DNA of 64,000 bases, from contig NZ_JASERU010000004.1 in assembly GCF_030504985.1 (NCBI RefSeq), positions 62,001 through 126,000 of the forward strand, in the 5' to 3' direction. The translations under genes were made by a program, and so were the position numbers. Source of the DNA: Fulvimonas sp. R45 (GTDB taxonomy: Bacteria; Pseudomonadota; Gammaproteobacteria; Xanthomonadales; Rhodanobacteraceae). Positions within the stretch are counted from its first letter, which is position 1. Each line of letters begins with the position of its first letter. The notes under the pieces were generated by a model. It worked only from the letters and a program-made list of their open reading frames with translations. It was not told where the DNA came from and did no database searches. Below are positions 8,998 to 17,200 of this stretch, piece by piece.

Positions 8998-9011
8998 CCG
9001 TTCATGAACGG
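8998..9011. promoter_or_regulatory. Perfect 14-bp palindrome CCGTTCATGAACGG
   Basis: The two CCGTTCA/TGAACGG arms abut with no spacer, 24 bp after the rimK stop. The same half-sites return at 9184-9202 with a 3-bp centre, on the other side of the candidate small RNA. This spacing and repetition suggest a dimeric regulator's operator; the cognate protein is not known. Confidence 0.45.
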
Positions 9012-9022
9012 CGCGGCGGGCG

Positions 9023-9056
9023 GTTAACCGTCACGTAACCGGAGCGCCCCTATAAA
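9023..9056 (+). promoter_or_regulatory. Candidate promoter and direct repeats upstream of the small RNA
   Basis: GTTAACCG (9023-9030) and GTAACCG (9035-9041) form direct repeats about 11 bp apart, the spacing used by OmpR/PhoB-family regulators. A -10-like TATAAAG follows at 9051-9057. No good -35 hexamer is visible, consistent with an activator-dependent promoter. A response regulator of that family is encoded at 9275, so autoregulation is possible but unproven. Confidence 0.4.
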
Positions 9057-9062
9057 GGCCCC

Positions 9063-9177
9063 ACTGTTTTTTGCTCGGCACTCAACCGCAAGGTCTCGGT
9101 GGCAGCAGACGACGGTATCGGGGCAAGTAGCTTCAGCCCGGGCGGGATGGCCAATGGCCGGACGCCCGGGCTTTTTT
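9063..9177 (+). ncRNA. Candidate small RNA or transcribed leader ending in a strong terminator
   Basis: About 115 nt between a TATAAAG box and a strong intrinsic terminator, with no open frame of meaningful length. It contains internal complementarity in addition to the terminator stem. It could be an independent sRNA or an attenuated 5' leader of the two-component operon that starts 98 bp after the terminator. The 5' end is estimated from the -10 box. I do not recognise the family. Confidence 0.45.
9135..9177 (+). terminator. Intrinsic terminator AGCCCGGGCG / CGCCCGGGCT + T6
   Basis: A perfect 10-bp GC-rich stem (9135-9144 with 9163-9172) is followed by TTTTTT at 9172-9177. The loop itself contains a small GGCC hairpin. 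It lies downstream of rimK and upstream of the response regulator, and ends the candidate small RNA. Confidence 0.9.
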
Positions 9178-9183
9178 ATGCGT

Positions 9184-9202
9184 GCCGTTCAGCATGAACG
9201 GC
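9184..9202. promoter_or_regulatory. Palindrome GCCGTTCA-GCA-TGAACGGC upstream of the response regulator
   Basis: Perfect 8-bp arms around a 3-bp centre, using the same CCGTTCA/TGAACGG half-sites as the palindrome at 8998-9011. It lies 72 bp upstream of the response-regulator ATG and just past the terminator, where an operator for the two-component operon would be expected. Confidence 0.45.
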
Positions 9203-9274
9203 TTACCCGGCGCGCCTCCGCCTATTAAGCTTGGGGTTCCGCCGGCCCGCGCCGGCAGCGTAGCGGAGCGACGC

Positions 9275-9961
9275 ATGCGCGTACTGGTGATCGAAGACAA
9301 CAGCGATATCGCGACCAACATCGGCGATTATCTGGAAGACCGGGGCCATGTGGTGGACTTCGCCGGCGATGGCGTGACCGGCCTGCACCTGGCGGTGGTG
9401 CACGACTTCGACGTGATCGTGCTCGACCTGACCCTGCCAGGCATGGACGGGCTGGACGTGGCGCGCAAGCTGCGCCACGAGGCGCACAAGCAGACGCCCG
9501 TGCTGATGCTGACCGCGCGCGACGCGCTGGAGCAGAAGCTCACCGGCTTCGAGTCCGGCGCCGACGACTACATGACCAAGCCGTTCGCGCTGCAGGAGCT
9601 GGCCGCGCGGCTGGAGGTGCTGGCGCGCCGCGGCAAGGGCCCGCAGAGCCGCGTGCTCAAGGTGGCCGACCTCACCTACAACCTCGACACGCTCACCGTG
9701 AACCGCGACGGCAAGGCAATCCAGCTCAATCCGATCGGCCTGAAGCTGTTGCAGGCGCTGATGGAGGCCAGCCCCTCGGTGGTGACGCGGCAGGACCTGG
9801 AGCAGAAGGTGTGGGGCGAGGAACTGCCCGACAGCGACAGCCTGCGCGTGCACATCCACGGCCTGCGCGCCGCGATCGACAAGCCGTTCGACAAGCCGCT
9901 GATCCACACCCGGCACGGCATCGGCTACCGCATGGTCGATCCGGATGCAGTCCAGGCGTAA
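9275..9961 (+). CDS. OmpR/PhoB-family response regulator
   Basis: A 228-residue two-component regulator. The receiver domain (1-115) has the acidic pair E7/D8, phospho-acceptor D51 (VLDLTLPGMDG), the conserved Thr in LMLTARD and Lys in MTKPFA. The C-terminal winged helix (about 130-222) ends with the family pattern LRVHIHGLRAAIDKPFDKPLIHTRHGIGYRM. The ATG at 9275 is chosen because the receiver starts MRVLVIEDN and a GGAGCG precedes it. It overlaps the histidine kinase gene by 17 bp, implying translational coupling. It resembles the PhoP/ColR-type regulators of Xanthomonadales, but the signal cannot be named from sequence. Confidence 0.93.
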   Translation: MRVLVIEDNSDIATNIGDYLEDRGHVVDFAGDGVTGLHLAVVHDFDVIVLDLTLPGMDGLDVARKLRHEAHKQTPVLMLTARDALEQKLTGFESGADDYMTKPFALQELAARLEVLARRGKGPQSRVLKVADLTYNLDTLTVNRDGKAIQLNPIGLKLLQALMEASPSVVTRQDLEQKVWGEELPDSDSLRVHIHGLRAAIDKPFDKPLIHTRHGIGYRMVDPDAVQA

Positions 9962-11231
9962 GCTGCGGTTCCGTTTGGTCGTCTCGTTCGCGCTGTTCGG
10001 TTTCGGCCTCAGCGCGTTGTTTGCTTTTGCGGCATTGAACATCCGCACGCGGGTGGAGGACCAACTGGTCAACTCCAGCCTGCTGGACGATGCCAAGTAT
10101 GCGAACCATTACGCCCAGGAGCACCCGGATTCGCCGGGCGTCGCCTCGCGCCTGCTCACCGGCATGACCAAGAGCGACCGCACCTTGTACAAGGCGCCGC
10201 TGGCCTGGCAGAACATGGGTACCGGCGTGCACGACATTACCGAGCAGGGTGACGACGGCAAGCCGCACCATTACAAACTGGCGGTATATCGCGAGAACCA
10301 CATCATCAGCTTCGTGCGCTACGACGTCACGCGCGAGGAGCTGGGCAAGCGGCAGCTCCTGTTCAGCGTGATTGGTGCGGTGTTCCTGTTCGGCCTGCTC
10401 TCGCTGGCGATCGGCCTGTGGCTGTCGCGCAAGGTGCTCAAGCCGGTCACGCAACTGGCGCAGCGCCTGCGCGATTTCCGCAGGGCGGGCAAGGCCGAGC
10501 CGCTGGCGGGCCATTTCGCCGACGACGAGGTGGGCGAGTTGGCGCTGGCGCTGGACGAATACGCCGAGCGGCTCACCGCGATGGTCGAGCGCGACCGCGA
10601 GTTCAACTCCGACGTCAGCCATGAACTGCGCACGCCGTTGGCGGTGATCTCCAGCACCACCGAGCTGCTGCAGGGCTCGCCCGACCTCACGCCCAAGCTG
10701 GCCGAGCGGCTGAAGCGCATCGAACGCGCCTCGCGCCAGGCCACCGAGCTGATCGAGGCGCTGCTGCTGCTGTCGCGCGCCGAGCGGCGCGGTCCCACCC
10801 GCGGCGAGACCACCAACGTGGGCAAGGTCGCCGCCGACGTGATCGAGAGCCAGCGCCCGCAGCTGCGCGGCAAGCCGGTGGAGGTCAAGCTGGACGAGCG
10901 CGAGGCGGTGAGCGTCAATGCGCCGGCCTCGGTGTTGTCGGTGGCGCTGACCAACCTGATCGGCAACGCGATCAAGTACACCCTGGAAGGCACCGTGCGG
11001 GTGGACGTGGGGCAGGGGCGCATCGAGGTGATCGACACCGGCCCGGGCATCAAGCCGGAAGACGCCGAGCGCCTGTTCCAGCGCGGGGTGCGCGGCGAGG
11101 GCGCCGGCGGCAGCGGCGCCGGCCTGGGCCTGGCCATCGTGCGCCGGCTGTGCGACCTGTACGGCTGGCAGGTGTCGATGCGCCCGCGCCAGGACACCAA
11201 CGGGGCGATCGCCAGCATCGTGTTCGGCTGA
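9945..11231 (+). CDS. Membrane sensor histidine kinase paired with the response regulator
   Basis: A 428-residue kinase with TM1 near residues 11-32, a periplasmic sensor of about 110 residues, TM2 near 140-163, and a HAMP-like linker (VLKPVTQLAQRLRDF). The HisKA motif DVSHELRTPLAVI places the phospho-acceptor at H226. HATPase landmarks follow: NLIGNAIKYT (N box), IDTGPGIKPEDAERLF (G1/F) and GGSGAGLGLAIVRRL (G2). Its start lies inside the regulator's last codons. The sensor has no recognisable metal-binding or named domain. It is similar in layout to ColS/VgrS and PhoQ kinases; assignment to either would need comparison. Confidence 0.93.
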   Translation: MQSRRKLRFRLVVSFALFGFGLSALFAFAALNIRTRVEDQLVNSSLLDDAKYANHYAQEHPDSPGVASRLLTGMTKSDRTLYKAPLAWQNMGTGVHDITEQGDDGKPHHYKLAVYRENHIISFVRYDVTREELGKRQLLFSVIGAVFLFGLLSLAIGLWLSRKVLKPVTQLAQRLRDFRRAGKAEPLAGHFADDEVGELALALDEYAERLTAMVERDREFNSDVSHELRTPLAVISSTTELLQGSPDLTPKLAERLKRIERASRQATELIEALLLLSRAERRGPTRGETTNVGKVAADVIESQRPQLRGKPVEVKLDEREAVSVNAPASVLSVALTNLIGNAIKYTLEGTVRVDVGQGRIEVIDTGPGIKPEDAERLFQRGVRGEGAGGSGAGLGLAIVRRLCDLYGWQVSMRPRQDTNGAIASIVFG

Positions 11232-11247
11232 GCGGCTGCGTTGGATC

Positions 11248-11582
11248 CTTCTCCCCCTCGGGGAGAAGGTGCCCCGCAGGGGCGGATGAGGGGCGGGTGC
11301 TCGCGGTGACGCGTGTCGAAACCCGCTTCGAAGGTGTGTTGTCGCGAGGTTGACCCCTCACCCCGACCCTCTCCCCGGCGGGGAGAGGGAGCAAGGCATC
11401 GGCAAGCGCAGCGCGGCTTTGAATCCTTCTCCCCGCCGGGGAGAAGGCGCCCCGCAGGGGCGGATGAGGGGCGGGTGCTCGCGGGAGCACTTGATCGAAG
11501 CCCGCTTCGAAGGCACGTCACCGCGAGGCCCCAGCCCCCTTCGACATGCTCAGGGCGGCGCTCTCCCCGAAGGGGAGAGGGA
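11248..11582. repeat. Duplicated block of CCTTCTCCCC / CCCTCTCCCC palindromic repeats
   Basis: This 359-bp gap between the kinase and sdaA holds no gene. CCTTCTCCCC-CTC-GGGGAGAAGG at 11248-11270 and a near copy at 11424-11446 are each followed by the same text (GCCCCGCAGGGGCGGATGAG, then GGGCGGGTGCTCGCGG and CCCGCTTCGAAGG). That makes an imperfect tandem duplication of about 170 bp. CTCTCCCC palindromes also occur near 11365-11389 and 11561-11582. The genes on either side converge, so the hairpins may serve as a two-way transcription or decay barrier. Confidence 0.8.
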
Positions 11583-11590
11583 GAAAGGCG

Positions 11591-12973
11591 TCAGCACTCG
11601 ATGACGTTCACCGCCAGCCCGCCGCGGCTGGTTTCCTTGTACTTGTCCTTCATGTCGCGGCCGGTGTCACGCATGGTCTTGATGACCTTGTCGAGCGAGA
11701 CGCGGTGCTTGCCGTCGCTCTTCAGCGCCATGCGGCTGGCGTTGATCGCCTTCACCGAGGCCATCGCGTTGCGCTCGATGCAGGGGATCTGCACCAGGCC
11801 GCCGATCGGGTCGCAGGTGAGGCCGAGGTTGTGTTCCATGCCGATCTCGGCGGCGTTCTCCACCTGGTGGATGTTGCCGCCCAGCGCGGCGGCGAGGCCG
11901 CCGGCGGCCATCGAGCAGGCCACGCCCACCTCGCCCTGGCAACCCACCTCGGCGCCGGAGATCGAGGCGTTCTCCTTGTACAGGATGCCGATGGCGGCGG
12001 CGGTGAGCAGGTAGTCGATGATGCCGTTCTCGTCGGCCTTGGGACAGAAGCGCAGGTAGTAGTGCCCCACCGCGGGGATGATGCCGGCGGCGCCGTTGGT
12101 GGGTGCGGTGACCACCCGGCCGCCGGCGGCGTTCTCCTCGTTGACGGCGAGCGCGTAGAGGTTGACCCAGTCGAGGATGGTGAGCGGATCGCGCAGCGAG
12201 GCTTCGGGCTGGTTGCGCAGTTCCTCGGCCATCGCCGGGGCGCGGCGCGCCACGTGCAGGCCGCCGGGCAGGGTGCCGGGCGAGCGCAGGCCGCGCGTCA
12301 CGCAGTCCTGCATGGCCTTCCATATCGTCAGCAGGCCGGCGCGGGTCTCCGCCTCGGGGCGCCACACGCTTTCGTTCGCCAGCATCAGCTGGGCGATGCC
12401 GAGGCCGTGTTTCTCGCACTGCGCCAGCAGCTGTTCGCCGGTGGAGAACGGGTAGGGCTGCTCGGTGGTGTCGGCGACGATGCGGTCCTCGGCGGCCTCG
12501 TCGGTGTTCACCACGAAGCCGCCGCCGACGGAATAGTAGTCGCGCGTGGCCAGCTCGTTGCCTGCCGCGTCGTAGGTGGAGAAGCGCATGCCGTTGGTGT
12601 GGAAGGGCAGCTTCTGGCGCTTGTTGAACACCAGGTCGCCCTTCTCGTCGAAGGCGATCTCGCGCTTGCCGAGCACGCGGATGCGGCCGCTGCCGCGGAT
12701 GCGCTCGAGGATGCCGGGGATCGCATCGGGATCGACCGTGTCCGGATGCTGGCCCTCGAAGCCCAGCAGCACCGCCTTGTCGGTGCCGTGGCCGCGGCCG
12801 GTCATCGCCAGCGAGCCGTAGAGCTCGGCGCGCACGCGCGCCACGCGGTCCAGCACGCCCTTCTCCTCCAGCCAGCGTTCGGCGAAGCGCGCGGCGGCGC
12901 GCATCGGGCCCACCGTGTGCGAGGAGGACGGCCCGATGCCGATCTTGAACAGGTCGAATACGCTGACGGCCAT
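11591..12973 (-). CDS. sdaA: L-serine ammonia-lyase (L-serine dehydratase), single-chain iron-sulfur type
   Basis: Converts L-serine to pyruvate and ammonia using a [4Fe-4S] cluster. The 460-residue protein carries both halves in one chain: the beta-domain start [22 protein letters not shown] (residues 4-25) and the alpha-domain with [35 protein letters not shown] and [23 protein letters not shown], which supplies the cluster-binding cysteines. The ATG at 12973 matches the family start. The same frame stays open far upstream across the TonB receptor gene, but that is a GC-rich artefact. It lies 86 bp after the receptor gene on the same strand, so read-through from the Fur-regulated promoter is conceivable. 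It could also be called sdaB-like. Confidence 0.95.
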   Translation of the reverse strand: MAVSVFDLFKIGIGPSSSHTVGPMRAAARFAERWLEEKGVLDRVARVRAELYGSLAMTGRGHGTDKAVLLGFEGQHPDTVDPDAIPGILERIRGSGRIRVLGKREIAFDEKGDLVFNKRQKLPFHTNGMRFSTYDAAGNELATRDYYSVGGGFVVNTDEAAEDRIVADTTEQPYPFSTGEQLLAQCEKHGLGIAQLMLANESVWRPEAETRAGLLTIWKAMQDCVTRGLRSPGTLPGGLHVARRAPAMAEELRNQPEASLRDPLTILDWVNLYALAVNEENAAGGRVVTAPTNGAAGIIPAVGHYYLRFCPKADENGIIDYLLTAAAIGILYKENASISGAEVGCQGEVGVACSMAAGGLAAALGGNIHQVENAAEIGMEHNLGLTCDPIGGLVQIPCIERNAMASVKAINASRMALKSDGKHRVSLDKVIKTMRDTGRDMKDKYKETSRGGLAVNVIEC

Positions 12974-13059
12974 GGCTGCGCTGCGAAGAGGGTGAAACCA
13001 CCATTCTACGCGGTGCATCGCCATCCGGCAGTCCATTCGCGGACGAATGCGCGCGGCGT

Positions 13060-15216
13060 TCAGAACCGGTAGCGCAGGTCCAGCATCCAGCGGCGCGGCG
13101 CGCCGTAGTAGGCCTGGTCCCAGTACAGGCTGGTGAGGTACTTGCGGTTGGTGAGGTTGTCGAGGTTGAGCGTGGCGCTCCAGCCCGGCGCGAAGTCGTA
13201 GCCGGCCATCAGGCCCAGCAGGGCATAGCTGCCCTGGCGGGTGACGATCTCGCGGCCCTGCGTGTCGAGCGCGCCCTGGTCGCGGCGGATGGCGTCCTGC
13301 CAGCGCAGCGTGGCGCCCAGGCGCAGGCCGGGCACGGCGGCCACGCGGTAGCGTGCGGCGAGGTGGACGTTGCGCCGCGGCACATAGGTGCGCACGGCCT
13401 TCCCGTCCGGCGCGTCGAGGCGCAGCTGGGTGTAGCCCGCGGACAGTTCCCAGTCGCGGCCGAGCCGGCCGCCCGCGTCGAACTCGAAGCCGCGCGAGGT
13501 GGCGTCGATGCCGCGGTAGTAGTCGCGGTTGGTCTGCGCGTTGTGGCCGGCCGCTTCGGCGAGGTGGTCCTGCTTCGCCCGGAACAGCGCGAACGAGGCG
13601 TTGAGCGCGCCGTCGTACCACGCACCCTTGAGGCCGGCTTCCAGGTTGGAGCCGGTGACCGGGTCGAGCACGCGGTTGTCCGCGTCCAGCTGCGTCTGCG
13701 GATTGAACAGCCGCGCGTAGCTGGCGTACAGCGAGTAGTGTTTGGAGAGGTCGAGCACCGCGCCGGCGAAGGGCGTGGCGCGGGTGCGGCTGTAGGCGTT
13801 GGGCACGCCGTAGTTGGCGCCCTCGGCGCGCACGTGGGCGAGGCTGCTGCCGGTGATCAGGGTGAGGCCGTCGGCCAGGTTCCAGCGCGCGGTGAGGTAG
13901 GCGCCCTGGCGCTCGCTGCGGATGTGCGCGCCGCTGTAGGAGTCGTCGAAGTCCGGGCGCGGGAAGTCGCCGTGCCAGTCCTGCAGCGGTGGCAGCGGCT
14001 GGCCGATGGTGCCGTTGGAGTAGCCGGAAAGTTCGCTGTCGTCGTCGCGCGCCCAGTCCACGCCGACCACCAGCTCGTGCTGCCGTCCACCGAGCATGAA
14101 CGGGCCGCTGGCGTAGACGTCGGCCACGTACTGCTTTTCCGCGCCGCCGTAGCGGGACGGGTAGGAGAGCAGGCCCAGGCCGGTGGCCGCGTCCGGCGTG
14201 CCATAGACGTAGAACAGGTTGCTGTCGTTGACCAGGCGGCGGTAGTTGAGCGCGGCCTTCAGGCTCCAGCCGCCGGCCAGTTCCCGTTCGAGCCGGACGA
14301 AGGCGCGGGTGTCGTCGGTGTCCCAGAACGACCAGTCGGCCGAGGTGCTGGCGGAACGGGCGTAGCGGGTGGGCGTGCCGTCGGTGTGGTACAGCGGCAG
14401 CGCGCCCCACAGGCCGCCGCGCGACGCGTTCTTCTGCGCCGTGAGGCCCACGCTGAGCAGGGTGCCGCGGCCGAGGTCGGCCTCCAGCGTGCCGGATACC
14501 ACCTTGCGGCGCGGGCGGTAGCGGTCCAGGTAGCTGTCGCCGTCCTGTGCGGCGGCCACCAGCCGGCCGCGCACGCTGTGCGCCGCGTTCAACGGGCCGG
14601 ACAGGTCCATGTCCAGCCGCCGGGTCGCCCAACTGCCGAGACCGAACCCCATGCTGCCCTGGAAATCCGCGGTGGGCCGCTTGCGCACGAAATTCACCGT
14701 GGCGGACGGGTTGCCGGTGAAGGCGAGCAGGCCGTTGGCGCCGCGCAGCACTTCGATGCGCTCGTAGACCGCGGTATCCAGGTCGCCCCACTGCGCCCCG
14801 TTGGCGAGGGGCAGGCCCAGGCCGTCGACGAGGAAGTGGCCCACGTCGAAGCCGCGCGCGCTGAAGTAGGTGCGGTCGGTCTCCACGCGCTCCACGTTCA
14901 CGCCGGTGGTGTTGGCCAGCACCGCGTTGATGTCGTTGAGGCCGAAGTCGTCCATCTGGGCGCGGGTGACCACGCTCACCGACTGCGGCGTCTCGCGCAA
15001 CGACAGCGACAGGCGGGTGGCGCCGCGGCTTTCGTGCACGCCGTAGGCATCGGGGTCCTGCGCCGCGACGGCGGTGACCTCGACGCCCTTCAGCGTCACC
15101 GGGTGGTGCTGGTCGTGGACCGGCGGCGGATCGGTTTCCGCCGCCGCCGTGGTGGCGGCGAGGCCGATGGACAGGACGAACGGCAGGCAACGCGGACGAA
15201 GACGCGGCAAAGGCAT
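13060..15216 (-). CDS. TonB-dependent siderophore-type outer-membrane receptor
   Basis: A 718-residue outer-membrane receptor. A signal peptide ([16 protein letters not shown]) precedes the plug domain (about 40-170), with [51 protein letters not shown], which is diagnostic for the ferric-siderophore (FhuE/FpvA/FoxA-like) receptors. The beta-barrel ends in the aromatic residue expected for BAM recognition (LDLRYRF). The start at 15216 gives a normal signal peptide. A near-perfect Fur box lies 56-82 bp upstream, so iron-limited expression is strongly suggested. No siderophore biosynthesis genes are nearby, so uptake of a foreign siderophore is likely. Confidence 0.93.
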   Translation of the reverse strand: MPLPRLRPRCLPFVLSIGLAATTAAAETDPPPVHDQHHPVTLKGVEVTAVAAQDPDAYGVHESRGATRLSLSLRETPQSVSVVTRAQMDDFGLNDINAVLANTTGVNVERVETDRTYFSARGFDVGHFLVDGLGLPLANGAQWGDLDTAVYERIEVLRGANGLLAFTGNPSATVNFVRKRPTADFQGSMGFGLGSWATRRLDMDLSGPLNAAHSVRGRLVAAAQDGDSYLDRYRPRRKVVSGTLEADLGRGTLLSVGLTAQKNASRGGLWGALPLYHTDGTPTRYARSASTSADWSFWDTDDTRAFVRLERELAGGWSLKAALNYRRLVNDSNLFYVYGTPDAATGLGLLSYPSRYGGAEKQYVADVYASGPFMLGGRQHELVVGVDWARDDDSELSGYSNGTIGQPLPPLQDWHGDFPRPDFDDSYSGAHIRSERQGAYLTARWNLADGLTLITGSSLAHVRAEGANYGVPNAYSRTRATPFAGAVLDLSKHYSLYASYARLFNPQTQLDADNRVLDPVTGSNLEAGLKGAWYDGALNASFALFRAKQDHLAEAAGHNAQTNRDYYRGIDATSRGFEFDAGGRLGRDWELSAGYTQLRLDAPDGKAVRTYVPRRNVHLAARYRVAAVPGLRLGATLRWQDAIRRDQGALDTQGREIVTRQGSYALLGLMAGYDFAPGWSATLNLDNLTNRKYLTSLYWDQAYYGAPRRWMLDLRYRF

Positions 15217-15271
15217 CGTGGAGAATCCTCGGGAACGGAACGGCGGGGCAGCGGCGGCGTTCCCGGATTGA

Positions 15272-15298
15272 ATCAAATGATAATCGTTATCATTTGAT
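15272..15298. promoter_or_regulatory. Fur box upstream of the siderophore receptor
   Basis: A 27-bp inverted repeat with 12-bp perfect arms around TCG, core TGATAATCGTTATCA, closely matching the Fur consensus GATAATGATAATCATTATC. It lies between the receptor start (15216, minus strand) and the divergent glutaredoxin-like gene (15355, plus strand), so it could control both. Confidence 0.92.
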
Positions 15299-15354
15299 GG
15301 TCAAGGGCGGCATGCCGGTTCACGTCCGCCGGGCGAGCGGCTATCGTCGTCGCC

Positions 15355-15609
15355 ATGTCCCTGCGCTTCGTGCTCTACCAACGCGACTACTGCCACCTGT
15401 GCGACCTGGCCCTGGCCGCGTTGGCCGAGGCGCGCGCGCCGGAATTCGACAGCGTGTGGGTGGACGACAGCGCGGAGCTGGAACGTCGCTACGGCACGCG
15501 CGTGCCGGTGCTGCGCGACCTGCGCGACGGCCGCGAGCTGGACTGGCCGTTCGACGCGGCGGCGGTGCGTGATTTCCTGGACGTCAAGCCCCGCCCGGCT
15601 GTCCTCTGA
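15355..15609 (+). CDS. Glutaredoxin-family (DUF836-like) thiol protein
   Basis: An 84-residue protein with a thioredoxin-fold start FVLYQRDYCHLCDLALAAL holding a CxxC pair (C14 and C17), then the cis-proline region RYGTRVPVLRD and a C-terminal DWPFDAAAVRDFL. This matches the short glutaredoxin-like proteins often annotated as glutaredoxin family or DUF836. The ATG at 15355 is 57 bp from the Fur box on the opposite strand from the siderophore receptor, so iron regulation is possible. The redox partner is unknown. Confidence 0.85.
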   Translation: MSLRFVLYQRDYCHLCDLALAALAEARAPEFDSVWVDDSAELERRYGTRVPVLRDLRDGRELDWPFDAAAVRDFLDVKPRPAVL

Positions 15610-15637
15610 TCGCGTCGCCACGACTCGAAAATCCCCC

Positions 15638-15718
15638 TGTAGGAGCGCACCTTGTACGCGAAAGGCTCTGGCGCCTGACCGGAGCGAAGAGCCTTCGCGC
15701 ACAGGATGCGCTCCCACA
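15638..15718. repeat. TGTAGGAGCGCACCTT-type hairpin repeat
   Basis: An imperfect long hairpin: TGTAGGAGCGCACCTTGT... opens it and ...GGATGCGCTCCCACA closes it, with inner arms CGCGAAAGGCTCT / AGAGCCTTCGCG. It belongs to the TGTAGGAGCG repeat class common between genes in Xanthomonadales and pseudomonads. It is the first of two adjacent hairpins. Confidence 0.75.
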
Positions 15719-15731
15719 CGGCTTCGACGGT

Positions 15732-15814
15732 CTGTAGGAGCGGCTTCAGCCGCGATGCTCCTGGCAGGATGTCGCGAAAAGCTAGAGGCATCGCGGCTGA
15801 AGCCGCTCCTACAG
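15732..15814. repeat. TGTAGGAGCGGCTTCAGCCGCGA inverted repeat
   Basis: Two 27-bp perfect arms, at 15732-15758 and 15788-15814, beginning CTGTAGGAGCGGCTTCAGCC, flank about 29 bp. This is a REP/BIME-like doublet. It sits between the convergent glutaredoxin-like and GTPase genes. Confidence 0.85.
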
Positions 15815-15838
15815 GGGGGAAGCCGGGGGCGGTTGGGG

Positions 15839-17197
15839 TTACGGCGACCGCTTCAGCCGCTTGAGGATTTCCTCGCGCGCCTCGCGCAGGATCGAGTCGC
15901 GGTCGAGGCCGGCGACGATCTCGGCCACCGCGCGCTTGGCGCCCTGTTCGCCCCACGACTTGCCGGCGATGAGGTAGCGCTCGGCGGCGCGGCCGATCAG
16001 CACCGTGGCGTACCAGCCCAGCGCGCCCTGCGCCGCGGCGGTGAGCACGGTGGACAGCCCCGCGCTGACGCCCTTCAGCGCCGAGGCCACCAGCTGCACG
16101 CCCCAGATCGCGCCCATCAGCGCGGCGAGCTGGGCGGAGATCACCGCCACCAGCCGGCCGGATTCCGCGCGCGTCAGCGGCAGGCCGTACACGCGCGACA
16201 GCTGCACCACCATCGCCGCGTCGAGGCCGGCGGCGGCGAGCAGGTCGGCCACGGGGACGGGGTTCAGTGCCACCGCCACGCCCTTGGCCAGGCAGTAGTT
16301 GCGGATCACCCGGCTCGCCATCGCGCGCCGGGTCGCGGCGATGCGCGCGCTGACCTGGTCGGTGAGCCGGCCGGCGTAGAGACCGGCGTTGAGCGCGGAA
16401 AGCGTCCTGCCTTCGCGCGCGGCGATGGCCAGCAGGCGCTCGCGCAGCGCGGCGACGTCGGGCGGCACCGGCTGCGCGCGCGTGGCGTCACGGCCGTGCG
16501 CGCCTTCGTCGAGCACGTGCAGCGGGGCGGGGCGCGCCGCCACCGCCAGCACGTCCTGTCCGCGCACCAGCCCCTGCGTGCGCTGGCGCAGGTGGTCGAG
16601 CAGGCTGGCCAGCTCGTCGGCGCCATAGCGGTCGGCCTTGTTCAGCGCCAGCAGCAGCGGGCGCTGGGTCGCGGCCAGGGTCTTCAGCGCGTCGAGTTCC
16701 TCGCGGGTGAGGTCGCCGTCGCAGACGAACACCACCAGGTCGCAGACCTCGGCCACCTCGAAGGCGAGCTTCTCGCGCGCCTCGCCGTCCAGTTCGTTGA
16801 TGCCGGGGGTGTCGATCAGCACCAGGCCGTCGTGCGCCGCTTCGTCCAGCGGCGCCTGCGCGGCCTCGGTGGTGGTGCCGTGCAGGACGCCCACCGCGAA
16901 CGCCTCGCGCCCGAGCAGCGCGTTGCCCAGCGCGGACTTGCCCGCGGAGACGCGGCCGAACACCGCCACGTGCAGTTCGCCGCGTTCCAGCCGCGCCAGC
17001 ATGCTTTCGATGCGCGCGAAGTCGGCGGCCAGCTCGTGGCGCAGCGCGGGCGGGATCGCGGGGTCGTCGAGCAGGCCGCGCAGGCTGTCGGCCATGCGCG
17101 CGTCGGCGCCGGCGGCCGGTTCACCGCGCGCGGGCGCCGGCGCGGCGGGCGGGGCCAGCCGCGCGCGCAGTCGACGCCACAGCGCGTCGAGGTCCAC
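15839..17197 (-). CDS. DUF697-type membrane-associated GTPase
   Basis: A 452-residue protein. An Ala/Pro-rich N-terminus is followed by an Era/TrmE-like GTPase domain (about 65-290) with P-loop FGRVSAGKSALGNAL, switch TTTEA, G3 LIDTPGINEL and G4 LALNKADRYG. The C-terminal domain (about 300-430) is hydrophobic and Ala/Gly-rich (LLAAAGLDAAMVVQLSRVYGLPLT), matching DUF697 (the YcjF-like C-terminal domain). It begins 3 bp after the YceI gene stop and is probably the last gene of that operon. A second GTPase of similar build flanks the other side of the YceI/b561 cluster. Cellular role unknown. Confidence 0.85.
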   Translation of the reverse strand: MDLDALWRRLRARLAPPAAPAPARGEPAAGADARMADSLRGLLDDPAIPPALRHELAADFARIESMLARLERGELHVAVFGRVSAGKSALGNALLGREAFAVGVLHGTTTEAAQAPLDEAAHDGLVLIDTPGINELDGEAREKLAFEVAEVCDLVVFVCDGDLTREELDALKTLAATQRPLLLALNKADRYGADELASLLDHLRQRTQGLVRGQDVLAVAARPAPLHVLDEGAHGRDATRAQPVPPDVAALRERLLAIAAREGRTLSALNAGLYAGRLTDQVSARIAATRRAMASRVIRNYCLAKGVAVALNPVPVADLLAAAGLDAAMVVQLSRVYGLPLTRAESGRLVAVISAQLAALMGAIWGVQLVASALKGVSAGLSTVLTAAAQGALGWYATVLIGRAAERYLIAGKSWGEQGAKRAVAEIVAGLDRDSILREAREEILKRLKRSP

Positions 17198-17200
17198 GTG

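Noticed and set aside
9182-9274. Longer N-terminus for the response regulator
   Set aside because: The extra 31 residues lack homology, overlap a palindrome and terminator-adjacent DNA, and the receiver domain begins exactly at the ATG at 9275.
11591-15190. A single 1,199-residue frame covering sdaA and the TonB receptor
   Set aside because: Only the C-terminal 460 residues are the serine dehydratase. The upstream part is the wrong frame of the receptor gene, which is clearly coded in another frame at 13060-15216.
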